Below, in pieces: positions 14,522 to 21,706 of a stretch of 22,536 bases of DNA (position 1 is its first letter; every line of letters begins with the position of its first letter). The notes beneath the pieces were generated by a model. It was not told the DNA's origin. It saw only the letters and a list, made by a program, of their open reading frames with translations, and made no database searches. Both the position numbers and the translations under genes were made by a program. This DNA comes from Abiotrophia defectiva_A (GTDB taxonomy: Bacteria; Bacillota; Bacilli; Lactobacillales; Aerococcaceae), in contig CAUUNL010000029.1 of assembly GCA_963546405.1 (NCBI GenBank), positions 1 to 22,536 on the forward strand, written 5' to 3'.

Positions 14522-15715
14522 ATGTATTCAAAACAAATCGTTAAGAACTGTGCCAATGCAAGTTTTATCCGTAAAATGTTCGAGAAAGGCCTAGAGTTGG
14601 CCAAGCAATATGGCCCAGAGAATGTCTATGACTTCTCTATTGGGAATCCCTTTGCTGAACCACCAGTAGACTTGCGCGAGCGCATGAAGGAATTAGTCGA
14701 CCAACCAGGTGTTCACCGTTATATGCCAAATGCTGGTTTCCCAGATGTTCGCGAGAAGGTGGCTGCTTTTTATAGCGCACGCTCTGAAAAGCCAATTCCT
14801 GCTAGCCATATTGTCATGACAACCGGGGCAGCAGGTGCCCTTAACGTCTTGTTCAAGGCTATCTTGAACCCGGGCGAGCGCATCGTAACTTTTGCGCCTT
14901 ACTTCGTTGAGTATGGCTTTTACGCTCAAAACGTGGGCGCTCATTTGGATACAGTAGAAACTGAATCAACCGACTTCTTACCAAACATTGAAGGCTTACG
15001 TCAGGCTATTCAACCTGATACCCGGATTCTCTTGTTGAACTCTCCAAATAACCCAACAGGCCGCATCTATTCTCGTCAAGATTTAGAGGCAGTAGCTGGG
15101 GTATTACGTGAAAAGGCAGCAGAATTCGGCCAACCAATCTTCTTGGTATCTGATGAACCATATGCGACCATTACGTATGATGGCCATCAAGTGCCAAATG
15201 TCTTAGATGTTTATGAGAACGCCATTGTGGTTAACTCCTTCTCCAAGTCCTTAGGTTTGGCAGGTGAACGGATTGGTTACATTGCGGTCGGAGCGGATGT
15301 TCCAGAAGTTGAAACCTTAATGGACGCCCTGATCTTCTGTAACCGGACCTTGGGCTTTAACAATGCGCCAGCTTTGGCTCAAAAGGTCGTAGCAGAGTAC
15401 TTGGATGTCTTGCCTGATGTAGCGGACTATCAAGCTAAACGTGACCTACTCTATAAGGAGCTAACGGCTCTTGGTTTCGAAATGAACTTGCCAGAGGGAG
15501 CCTTCTACTTCTTCATGAAGGTGCCAGCTAATTTTGAAAGTTCTGTTGAATTTGCTAACTATGTAGCCGACAAGCACCAAATCTTGGTCGTACCAGGTTC
15601 TGGTTTCGGCTGTGAAGGTTATGTCCGTCTGTCCTACTGTGTCAAGATGGAAGTAGTTGAGCGTTCGCTCAAGGCTTGGCAGGCTCTAGCGGCTGAGTTA
15701 GGCCTCAAGAAATAG
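14522..15715 (+). CDS. class I/II PLP-dependent aminotransferase (aspartate aminotransferase-like)
   Basis: This fold-type I aminotransferase probably acts on an amino acid and a 2-oxo acid. Visible motifs are DFSIGNPFAEPP, VHRYMPNAGFPDVREKVAAFY, VMTTGAAGALNVLFKAIL (PLP phosphate loop), LNSPNNPTGRIYS, SDEPYATI, and the Schiff-base lysine K242 in VNSFSKSLGLAGERIGY. The 397-aa length is usual. ATG 14522 follows AAAGGAAG, 22 nt after the GT2 gene, with no terminator between, so it is probably the fourth gene of the glycan operon. It could feed amino donor chemistry or make an amino-acid or amino-alcohol decoration for the glycan; equally it may be a housekeeping enzyme that happens to be co-transcribed. 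Substrate specificity cannot be assigned. Confidence 0.88.
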   Translation: MYSKQIVKNCANASFIRKMFEKGLELAKQYGPENVYDFSIGNPFAEPPVDLRERMKELVDQPGVHRYMPNAGFPDVREKVAAFYSARSEKPIPASHIVMTTGAAGALNVLFKAILNPGERIVTFAPYFVEYGFYAQNVGAHLDTVETESTDFLPNIEGLRQAIQPDTRILLLNSPNNPTGRIYSRQDLEAVAGVLREKAAEFGQPIFLVSDEPYATITYDGHQVPNVLDVYENAIVVNSFSKSLGLAGERIGYIAVGADVPEVETLMDALIFCNRTLGFNNAPALAQKVVAEYLDVLPDVADYQAKRDLLYKELTALGFEMNLPEGAFYFFMKVPANFESSVEFANYVADKHQILVVPGSGFGCEGYVRLSYCVKMEVVERSLKAWQALAAELGLKK

Positions 15716-15721
15716 ATGAGT

Positions 15722-15757
15722 AAAACGCCTCCTTGTGTATTCAAGGAGGCGTTTTTT
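15722..15757 (+). terminator. terminator of the glycan cluster
   Basis: A perfect stem of 13 bp (15723-15735 and 15742-15754, gcctccttg core) has a 6-nt loop and continues into a T run on the plus strand. It starts 7 nt after the aminotransferase stop. Confidence 0.93.
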
Positions 15758-15762
15758 GCATT

Positions 15763-15796
15763 CAAAAATCCCAAGTGATAGGAAGTCACTTGGGAT
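15763..15796 (-). terminator. terminator of galKT
   Basis: A perfect 11-bp stem (15768-15778 and 15786-15796) with a 7-nt loop. On the minus strand it is followed by five T (plus-strand A run at 15764-15768). It sits just beyond the galT stop and faces the terminator of the convergent glycan cluster. Confidence 0.9.
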
Positions 15797-15805
15797 AATT
15801 TTTCT

Positions 15806-17311
15806 TTAAGCCTGGTTAAAGGCATCCAGGAAGCGACGGAGACCGGCGCGACCTTCTGGGGTTTGCTTGTAGACCCCTGCGTCTTCAAGGACGCGTGCGA
15901 ATTTAGCCCCCACAGCTGCTTGGAGCAGGCCATCGACTTGGTCAGCGGTCACCTGAGGGTGATTAGCAGCCAATTCTTGCGCCCAACTTTGATGATAGTC
16001 AGCTACTTGATCCAAGGAGGCTTGCCCCAGTAAGAAGTCTTTGATGGTGGCCAGCTCGCCCACTAGACGTGGAGGCAGGATAGCCAAGCCCATGACTTCA
16101 ATCAGGCCGATATTTTCCTTCTTAATGTGTTGAACATCAGGATGTGGGTGGAAGAGACCATCTGGATAGGTATCAGTGGCCCGGTTGTTGCGTAGCACTA
16201 GGTCCAATTCGTAGGCGCTGTCGCGACGTCTAGCAATTGGCGTAATGGTGTTGTGCGGGGTCTCCCCACTAAAGGCCAGGATGTCACAGGTCTCATCGCT
16301 ATATCCGCGCCAGAAGTCTAGGAGGGCGGTCGCCGCATCCACCAACGGGGCCTTGTCTTGGCTACGTAGGCGGATGACAGATAGGGGCCATTTGACTAAC
16401 TCAACACTTAAATCTGGAAAGGCGCTTAGGCTAGCCGTCTCATAGGCTGGAGCCTGATCCATAGGGAAGGTGTGACGCCCGCCCTGATAGTGGTCGTGGG
16501 AGAGAATGGAGCCGCCCACAATTGGTAAGTCGGCATTAGAGCCAGCAAAATAATGCGGCAATACCTCAATAATGTCTAGTAGGTGCTCAAAGCAAGCGCG
16601 GTCGACCTTCATGGGCACATGCTCTTGGTTGAGGAAGATGCTGTGCTCGTTATAGTAGACATAAGGGGAGTACTGCATGCCATAGTTTCCGCGACCTAGC
16701 GATAGGCGAATCAGACGGTGGTTTTGACGCGCCGGATGATTGCTTCGGCCTCGGTAGCCTTCGTTCTGCATGCAGAGCAGGCACTTAGGATAGTGGCTTG
16801 GCTTGGCTAATTTAGCCGCCGCAATATCCTTAGGATCCTTTTCTGGCTTGGAAAGGTTGATGGTAATCTGTAAGTCTCCGTAGTCGCTGGCCGCGCTAAA
16901 AGCAATATTCTTGGCAATGTGGCGGGTCTTAATGTAGTCATTGGCCCGTGACAGGGCATAGAAATAATCCGTGGCCCGCTCTGGTGACTCCTTGTAGAGG
17001 GCCCAAAAACGTTGATTGACGACTGACGGTAGAGGCGTCAACAAATCCATAATAGCCGCCTCAAAGGCCTCACGGCCGAAGGCAGAGTCTGGAATTAATC
17101 CTTGTTCCAGGGCATAAGCCTCTAGTTGGTCTAGATAGTCTAGGAGGGTTAGATCAGGGTCTAGGGTTTGTTCACAAGAATCGAGACCATCTAATGCTAG
17201 ACGTGCTAAGAGCTGGTTGACGGTGTAATCGTAATCTAAGGGGTCCAGCCAGCCATCTTGGATGGCGCGGCTGACAAAATGTTGGATGGTTTGGTCAATT
17301 GGAATAGTCAC
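15806..17311 (-). CDS. galT: galactose-1-phosphate uridylyltransferase, Firmicutes type (GalT2)
   Basis: This is the second Leloir enzyme: UDP-glucose plus galactose 1-phosphate gives UDP-galactose plus glucose 1-phosphate. It belongs to the long Gram-positive GalT class (about 500 aa), not the short E. coli class. Motifs are CLLCMQNEGYRGRSNHPARQ (two Cys and the HPARQNHR block, residues 177-199) and GGSILSHDHYQGG (residues 266-278), the nucleotidyl-transfer His region. I start at GTG 17311 because GCAGAGAGGACG lies about 7 nt upstream and the protein then begins with the usual short helix. The in-frame ATGs at 17359 and 17356 have no SD and add 16 residues. It is downstream of galK with a short or zero gap, so they share one mRNA. 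No galE is in the window. Confidence 0.93.
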   Translation of the reverse strand: MTIPIDQTIQHFVSRAIQDGWLDPLDYDYTVNQLLARLALDGLDSCEQTLDPDLTLLDYLDQLEAYALEQGLIPDSAFGREAFEAAIMDLLTPLPSVVNQRFWALYKESPERATDYFYALSRANDYIKTRHIAKNIAFSAASDYGDLQITINLSKPEKDPKDIAAAKLAKPSHYPKCLLCMQNEGYRGRSNHPARQNHRLIRLSLGRGNYGMQYSPYVYYNEHSIFLNQEHVPMKVDRACFEHLLDIIEVLPHYFAGSNADLPIVGGSILSHDHYQGGRHTFPMDQAPAYETASLSAFPDLSVELVKWPLSVIRLRSQDKAPLVDAATALLDFWRGYSDETCDILAFSGETPHNTITPIARRRDSAYELDLVLRNNRATDTYPDGLFHPHPDVQHIKKENIGLIEVMGLAILPPRLVGELATIKDFLLGQASLDQVADYHQSWAQELAANHPQVTADQVDGLLQAAVGAKFARVLEDAGVYKQTPEGRAGLRRFLDAFNQA

Positions 17312-17362
17312 AGCGTTCGTCCTCTCTGCTTGCCTGATTTTTTGGCAAGCATTCATCATGAT

Positions 17363-18538
17363 TTAGTCAGCTAGAGCGTGGGCACCAGCGCCAACTTGGG
17401 CAATATAGAAGCTAGCAGGGTAGCCAATACTTGCCTCATAGGCTTGGCCAATGGCTGCTTGAACAGCCTCAACAGCCTCTTTAGCCACTAAGGCAATGGC
17501 ACATCCGCCCATGCCGGCACCTGTCATGCGAGCGCCTAGGACGCCTTCTTGTTGCCACGCCGTGTGAACCAGGGTGTCGAGCTCACGCCCCGTTACTTCA
17601 TAGTCTTCCTGTAAGCTTATATGGGAAGCATTAAGGAGTTGACCGAAAGTCTTCAAATCGCCAGCAGTCAAGGCTTCTTTGGCTTGAACCGTCCGTTGAT
17701 TCTCGTAGACCGCGTGTTTAGCGCGACGCTCTAAGACTTCGTCATTGATTAGATGACGGCTAGTTTCAAAGCCATCAGGGCTCAATTGGCCCAGACTTTG
17801 GATTTGCATGCCACCTGCTTGCAGACGGCGCAGGGCTTCCTCGCACTGGCTACGACGTTCATTATATTTTGAATCTGCTAACTCGCGGCGTTTGTTGGTA
17901 TTCATAATGAGTACTAGGTGTTCGCCAAAAGCCGCAGGGACCAGTTCGTAATCTAGGCTATTGGTATCTAAATAGATGGCCATGTCTTTTGCCCCCATAC
18001 CAATGGCGAATTGGTCCATGATACCAGAATTAACGCCAATGAAGTGGTTCTCGACTTGTTGGCCAATCATGACTAAATCCAGACGGGTCAAGGTTAAGTC
18101 GAAGAGGGCTTCCAGCGTAATACCCACCAATAATTCCAAGGAAGCTGAGCTAGAGAGGCCAGCCCCGTTAGGGATATTACCGTAAACCAAAAGGTCAAAG
18201 CCTTGGTCGATGGTGTGGCCGGCTTGGCGCAAGAATTTGACTTCGCCTTTGACAAAGTTAGTCCAGCTATCTTCTGGTCGGTTAACTAGCTCTTGCGATA
18301 GATCAAAGCTGATGAGACCAGCTTCTTCGAAGTTGAGAGAATAGCAACGAACTAAGCTATCTTGACGTCGACGGGCAATACCGTAGGTCCCTTGGGTGAT
18401 GGCACAAGGGAAGACCCGCCCACCATTATAGTCGGTGTGTTCACCAATCAGATTAATGCGCCCAGGCGCGAAGAAGGCCCGGCCGGGTTCAGATTCAAAA
18501 ACTTCTTGAAATCGAGTGTGTAAAGCAGATAATTCCAT
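17363..18538 (-). CDS. galK: galactokinase
   Basis: This GHMP-family kinase phosphorylates galactose to galactose 1-phosphate with ATP in the cytoplasm. The galactokinase signature GRINLIGEHTDYNGG is at residues 26-40. The ATP-binding GHMP loop NIPNGAGLSSSASLE is at 121-135. GVNSGIMDQFA contains the catalytic D175, and the third motif ARMTGAGMGGCAIAL is near the C-terminus. The 391-aa length is standard. The ATG follows TAGGAGGAA on the minus strand. It is the promoter-proximal gene of a galK-galT operon transcribed away from corA. The upstream consensus promoter has a cre-like sequence over its -35, so carbon catabolite control is plausible but not shown. Confidence 0.96.
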   Translation of the reverse strand: MELSALHTRFQEVFESEPGRAFFAPGRINLIGEHTDYNGGRVFPCAITQGTYGIARRRQDSLVRCYSLNFEEAGLISFDLSQELVNRPEDSWTNFVKGEVKFLRQAGHTIDQGFDLLVYGNIPNGAGLSSSASLELLVGITLEALFDLTLTRLDLVMIGQQVENHFIGVNSGIMDQFAIGMGAKDMAIYLDTNSLDYELVPAAFGEHLVLIMNTNKRRELADSKYNERRSQCEEALRRLQAGGMQIQSLGQLSPDGFETSRHLINDEVLERRAKHAVYENQRTVQAKEALTAGDLKTFGQLLNASHISLQEDYEVTGRELDTLVHTAWQQEGVLGARMTGAGMGGCAIALVAKEAVEAVQAAIGQAYEASIGYPASFYIAQVGAGAHALAD

Positions 18539-18584
18539 ACAAGTTCCTCCTAGTACTAGCTAGATAATTGAGTAATATAGTTCT

Positions 18585-18613
18585 ATTATACGACTAAATG
18601 TAAGGGTGTTCAA
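18585..18613 (-). promoter_or_regulatory. sigma-A promoter of galKT with a cre-like overlap
   Basis: On the minus strand, TTGAAC (18608-18613), a 17-bp spacer and TATAAT (18585-18590), about 47 bp before the galK start. The sequence TGTAAGGGTGTTCA (18599-18612) overlaps the -35. It fits eight of ten fixed positions of the catabolite-responsive element consensus but lacks the central CG. The promoter is strong; the cre reading is weak. Confidence 0.8.
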
Positions 18614-18662
18614 TGTTATTTCTAACAGATTTTTTATCCTTTTTGGGGAGGGGTCATATGCG

Positions 18663-18692
18663 TTTACTTTTTAAGTCTAATTTCGGTATAAT
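18663..18692 (+). promoter_or_regulatory. promoter of the corA-corA-CYTH operon
   Basis: A perfect TATAAT at 18687-18692, with TTTACT (18663-18668) 18 bp upstream as a weak -35. It is placed about 38 bp before the first corA start and divergent from galK. Confidence 0.7.
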
Positions 18693-18729
18693 AAAGGGGT
18701 GAGAAAAGTTAGGAAAGGAGGCTGGCACC

Positions 18730-19638
18730 ATGATTCGTAGTGTCCCTCTGAATGCCCAGGATATCTGGATCAATATTGAAGCCGATGCCCTAGAAAAACA
18801 TCCCGAGTTGATTGAGGAATTCGACTTGGATGAGGAGATTATCGAATACGCGGCCGACCGTAATGAGCGAGCTCGGGTGGATTATGATCGCCAAAGCCAC
18901 ACCTTCGTCCTGATTTTCAATGTGCCCAATCGCATTAAGCAGACCCGGCACTATGAGACCGTACCGATGACCTTCATCGTTCAAAAACATCGCCTGATTA
19001 CGATCAGTAACGAGGAAAATGCCTATATTCTGCAACGGATGCATCGCAACCTAGAGTTAGAGCCAGAGCAAAGCCTCTTCGGCTTTCTATTCGAAGCCCT
19101 CTATCGGGTGACGGATGAGTACTTCCCTTTGGTTGAAGAAATCAACCGTGAACGAGATCAGTTGACCCGGCTCTTGCGTGACAAGACCACACGAGAGAAT
19201 CTCCTGGCCTTATCGGATATGGAGACCGGCATGGTCTATTTCATCACTGCCAGCAAGCAGAATACCGTCCTCTTGGAGCAATTGCGGACCTTACTGGTTT
19301 TCCGCTCGCTAACGGAAGTGGAGCGGGAGCAATTAGAAGATGCCCTGATTGAAGCGCGCCAGTTAGTGGAAATGACCCAGCTGACCGGTCAGACCCTACA
19401 ACAACTGTCAGATACCTATAATAATATCTTGAATAATAACTTAAACGATATTTTTCGGATTCTGACCAAGCTTGAGATTATCCTCATGGTGCCAACCTTT
19501 GTGACCGGCTTTTTCGGCATGAACGTGCCGATTCCCTTTGCCAATCATCCTCTGGGTTGGTTGATTACCTTGATTATTGGTATTGCTGGATGCATAGTGA
19601 TTAATGGCGTCCTCAAAAATCTCTTGGCCCGAAAATAA
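18730..19638 (+). CDS. corA: CorA-family divalent cation transporter (copy 1)
   Basis: This membrane channel of the CorA/2-TM-GxN type most likely conducts Mg2+ (possibly Co2+ or Ni2+). A large cytoplasmic N-terminal domain with long helices (rich in EINRERDQLTRLLRDKTT) leads to two C-terminal membrane spans. The first ends with the signature GMN at residues 263-265 (TGFFGMNVPIPF); the second is LGWLITLIIGIAGCIVINGVL. The 302-aa length is normal. ATG 18730 follows AAAGGAGG. A close paralogue follows after 15 nt in the same operon. In the streptococcal and lactobacillar genomes I know of, CorA homologues of this type are often single; the tandem pair is notable. No riboswitch-like leader is visible in the short 5' region. 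Confidence 0.92.
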   Translation: MIRSVPLNAQDIWINIEADALEKHPELIEEFDLDEEIIEYAADRNERARVDYDRQSHTFVLIFNVPNRIKQTRHYETVPMTFIVQKHRLITISNEENAYILQRMHRNLELEPEQSLFGFLFEALYRVTDEYFPLVEEINRERDQLTRLLRDKTTRENLLALSDMETGMVYFITASKQNTVLLEQLRTLLVFRSLTEVEREQLEDALIEARQLVEMTQLTGQTLQQLSDTYNNILNNNLNDIFRILTKLEIILMVPTFVTGFFGMNVPIPFANHPLGWLITLIIGIAGCIVINGVLKNLLARK

Positions 19639-19653
19639 GAAAGGAGGCCCCCC

Positions 19654-20565
19654 ATGATTAGCATGCGACCAATCAACGAGACAGATAGCTGGCTCAATAT
19701 TGACGTGGATACCATTGCCTCTCGGCCGGACCTCCTTAGTCAATATGGCTTAGATGAAGAAATAGTCGAATACGCCCTGGACCGTAATGAACGGGCTTGG
19801 ACCGAGTATGACCGCGAACGCAATACCTTTATCATCATCTATAATGTCCCTAATCCCATTAAACAGGATTACCACTATGAGACGGTGCCCATGACCTTTA
19901 TTGTTCAGCCTAAGCGACTCATTACCATCAGCAACGAAGCCAATGCTTACCTGATACCGGAATTCAGCCGCTACCTCGATGCTAACTTTGGGGTTTCAGT
20001 CTTTACTTTCCTCTTCGCTTCACTCTATACCGTGTCTGAACAGTATTTCCCTTTGGTTGAGAAAATCAACCAGGAGCGCGACCAACTCAACCAGGTTCTT
20101 AGACAGAAGACTACCAAACAGAATCTATTTGCCTTGTCGGACTTGGCCACTGGGGTTGTTTACTTTGTCTCAGCTACCAAGCAGAATGTGGTGCTGTTGG
20201 AACAATTGCGGACCCAGTTCATGTCTCGCCTGTTAGATGAGGCAGCGCGTGAGGAGTTGGAAGACTCCTTGATTGAAGCCAAGCAATTAGTGGAAATGAC
20301 CCAGTTGACCTCGACTATTTTGCATCAACTGTCGGGCACCTATAACAACGTCCTGAACAACAACCTGAATGACACCATGAAACTCTTAACCATTGTGTCC
20401 ATTCTCCTGACGATTCCAGATATTATCACCTCCTTCTTCGGGATGAATATGCCCCTACCTTTTGAGCAAGATGCCATGGGCTGGGTCTATATCTTGTTAA
20501 TCTCGGCAGTTGGCTGGGTAATAGGCCTGAGAATCCTCAACTATCTCATGGATAAGAAACAATAG
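19654..20565 (+). CDS. corA: CorA-family divalent cation transporter (copy 2, tandem paralogue)
   Basis: This has the same architecture and almost the same length as copy 1. GMN is again at residues 263-265 (TSFFGMNMPLPF), followed by the second span GWVYILLISAVGWVIGLRIL. Long blocks are shared with copy 1: ETVPMTFIVQ..RLITISNE.NAY, KTT..NL.ALSD..TG.VYF, ARQ/AKQLVEMTQLT and TYNN.LNNNLND. Hence the pair arose by duplication, but the two have diverged across the whole length, so the event is old and both are probably functional. ATG 19654 follows AAAGGAGG. The acidic loop after the GMN differs (QDAMGW instead of NHPLGW), which could alter ion entry. A heteropentamer of both subunits is possible. 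Confidence 0.92.
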   Translation: MISMRPINETDSWLNIDVDTIASRPDLLSQYGLDEEIVEYALDRNERAWTEYDRERNTFIIIYNVPNPIKQDYHYETVPMTFIVQPKRLITISNEANAYLIPEFSRYLDANFGVSVFTFLFASLYTVSEQYFPLVEKINQERDQLNQVLRQKTTKQNLFALSDLATGVVYFVSATKQNVVLLEQLRTQFMSRLLDEAAREELEDSLIEAKQLVEMTQLTSTILHQLSGTYNNVLNNNLNDTMKLLTIVSILLTIPDIITSFFGMNMPLPFEQDAMGWVYILLISAVGWVIGLRILNYLMDKKQ

Positions 20566-20591
20566 CGATTAAGAAAGGGGGGAGGCGCCGT

Positions 20592-21188
20592 ATGGCCTTG
20601 ATTGAACAAGAAGTAAAAATTGCCTTGGAGGCTGAGAGCTTTGCTCGACTTAAGGCGGGTTTGGGGCTAGATGGGGTGGCTCCACGCCAGCAACTTAACC
20701 ACTATTACGATAGCGACCAGAGCGCTCTTAAGGCGGCTCGGGCTGCCTTGCGCCTCCGGCAATATGACCAAGTGAGCGAGTGGACCTTCAAGCAGGCTTT
20801 GGACCAGTTCCAAGCCTTGGAAATCACGCAAACTAATCCGGAGCGTCTAGATTCGGTCCCTGCTAGTCTGGCAGGCGCTTGGGTTCAGGATGCGGGCCTC
20901 TTAGCCGCCTTAGTCAAAGTAGGACTAGAGCCCCAGGACTTAGTTCTGCGCTACGGTTTTCAGACTAATCGCTGGACTTTAGACTTAGGATGGGGTGAGC
21001 TAGTGCTAGATCAGACTCTCTATGGGGATCAGATCGATTATGAGCTAGAGTTAGAAGCTCAAGACCTGTCCCAGGCTCAAGACTATATAGCCAGATTAAG
21101 CCAGACCTACGATTTTCCGCTCCTAGCAGCAGACAAGAAAATTGCCAGAGTTAGCGCCTATTATGCCACATTAGAGAAGAATAAATGA
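20592..21188 (+). CDS. CYTH-domain protein (YjbK-like, probable triphosphatase)
   Basis: The tunnel-fold CYTH family hydrolyses triphosphate or related phosphate compounds with a divalent metal. The diagnostic ExExK is at the N-terminus: IEQEVKIAL with E5, E7 and K9. Further conserved parts are the YYDS segment, the basic ALRLRQ strand, EWTFKQ, and the acidic ELELEAQD strand near the C-terminus, which lines the tunnel. The 198-aa length is typical of the Gram-positive YjbK group. ATG 20592 follows GGGGGGAGG, 26 nt after corA copy 2, so the three genes are one operon. In Bacillus, yjbK belongs to the same neighbourhood as yjbH (spxH), relQ and ppnK; here spxH also follows, but a hairpin array separates them. 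Confidence 0.88.
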   Translation: MALIEQEVKIALEAESFARLKAGLGLDGVAPRQQLNHYYDSDQSALKAARAALRLRQYDQVSEWTFKQALDQFQALEITQTNPERLDSVPASLAGAWVQDAGLLAALVKVGLEPQDLVLRYGFQTNRWTLDLGWGELVLDQTLYGDQIDYELELEAQDLSQAQDYIARLSQTYDFPLLAADKKIARVSAYYATLEKNK

Positions 21189-21549
21189 GCTAGTGGTCCA
21201 CTCTTTAGAGTGGAGCACTAGCTACATGGAAAAGGACGAAAAGGGCCCAAAATGCTGAGAAAGCGGAGAGCTAGTGGTCCACTTTGGAGAGTGGACCACT
21301 AGCTACATGGGAAACCGACGAAAAGGGCCCAAAATGCTGAGAAAGCGGAGAGCTAGTGGTCCACTTTGGAGAGTGGACCACTAGCTACATGGGAAACCGA
21401 CGAAAAGGGCCCAAAATGCTGAAAACCCCGAAAGCCAGTGGTCCACTTTGGAGAGTGGACCACTAGCTACATGGGAAAGGGCGAAAAGGGCCCAAAATGC
21501 TGAAAACCCCGAAAGCCAGTAGCCCACTTTGAAGAGTGGACCACTAGCT
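21188..21549. repeat. five tandem ~82-bp units, each a long hairpin plus conserved spacer
   Basis: Hairpin units start at 21188, 21269, 21351, 21433 and 21514 (periods 81, 82, 82, 81). The left arm is agctagtggtccact and the right arm agtggaccactagct. Copies 2 and 3 are perfect 15-bp stems with a 6-nt loop; copy 1 has 17-bp arms, one mismatch and a 2-nt loop; copies 4 and 5 carry one and three left-arm substitutions. The four spacers (45-46 nt) share the core gaaaagggcccaaaatgct, with the palindrome GGGCCC. The first hairpin begins at the last base of the CYTH stop codon. No T run follows any hairpin, so they are not ordinary terminators. The non-triplet period and lack of open frames argue against coding. 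It is not a CRISPR, since the spacers are conserved. Confidence 0.93.
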
Positions 21550-21706
21550 AACTGAGAAATAGAAGAGAACAGTCCGCATCATCCCAGCAGAGCAAGATTC
21601 AGCCTCAATGTCTTTTAGCCAAGCTATAAGTCATTTCATTAGAACTTGTCTATTCTTTGTGTTAAGATAAATTTAAGAAATCCAGTCGGAGAGGAGGGAA
21701 TGTCGC
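21550..21706 (+). promoter_or_regulatory. spxH upstream region with candidate promoter
   Basis: This stretch holds no gene. At 21660-21668, TGTTAAGAT reads as an extended -10 with a weak TAGAAC 17 bp upstream (21640-21645). The SD GAGGAGGG (about 21691-21698) serves the spxH ATG. The sequence between 21550 and 21630 shows nothing recognisable and is no longer repeat-like. Confidence 0.4.

Noticed and set aside
15634..15933. Minus-strand open frame overlapping the end of galT and the two terminators
   Set aside because: It is read through both terminator hairpins and the ends of two real genes in another frame.
17312..17359. galT N-terminal extension from the ATG at 17359 or 17356
   Set aside because: No SD precedes those ATGs, whereas GTG 17311 has a good SD; the added 16 residues do not resemble family N-termini.
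21188..21549. CRISPR array
   Set aside because: The spacers are conserved between units, the repeated part is a full-length hairpin, and no cas genes are near.
21188..21549. Series of Rho-independent terminators
   Set aside because: The hairpins are strong but none is followed by a T run on either strand.
21188..21549. Repeat-protein coding region
   Set aside because: Periods of 81 and 82 nt break the frame from unit to unit and no long open frame exists on either strand.
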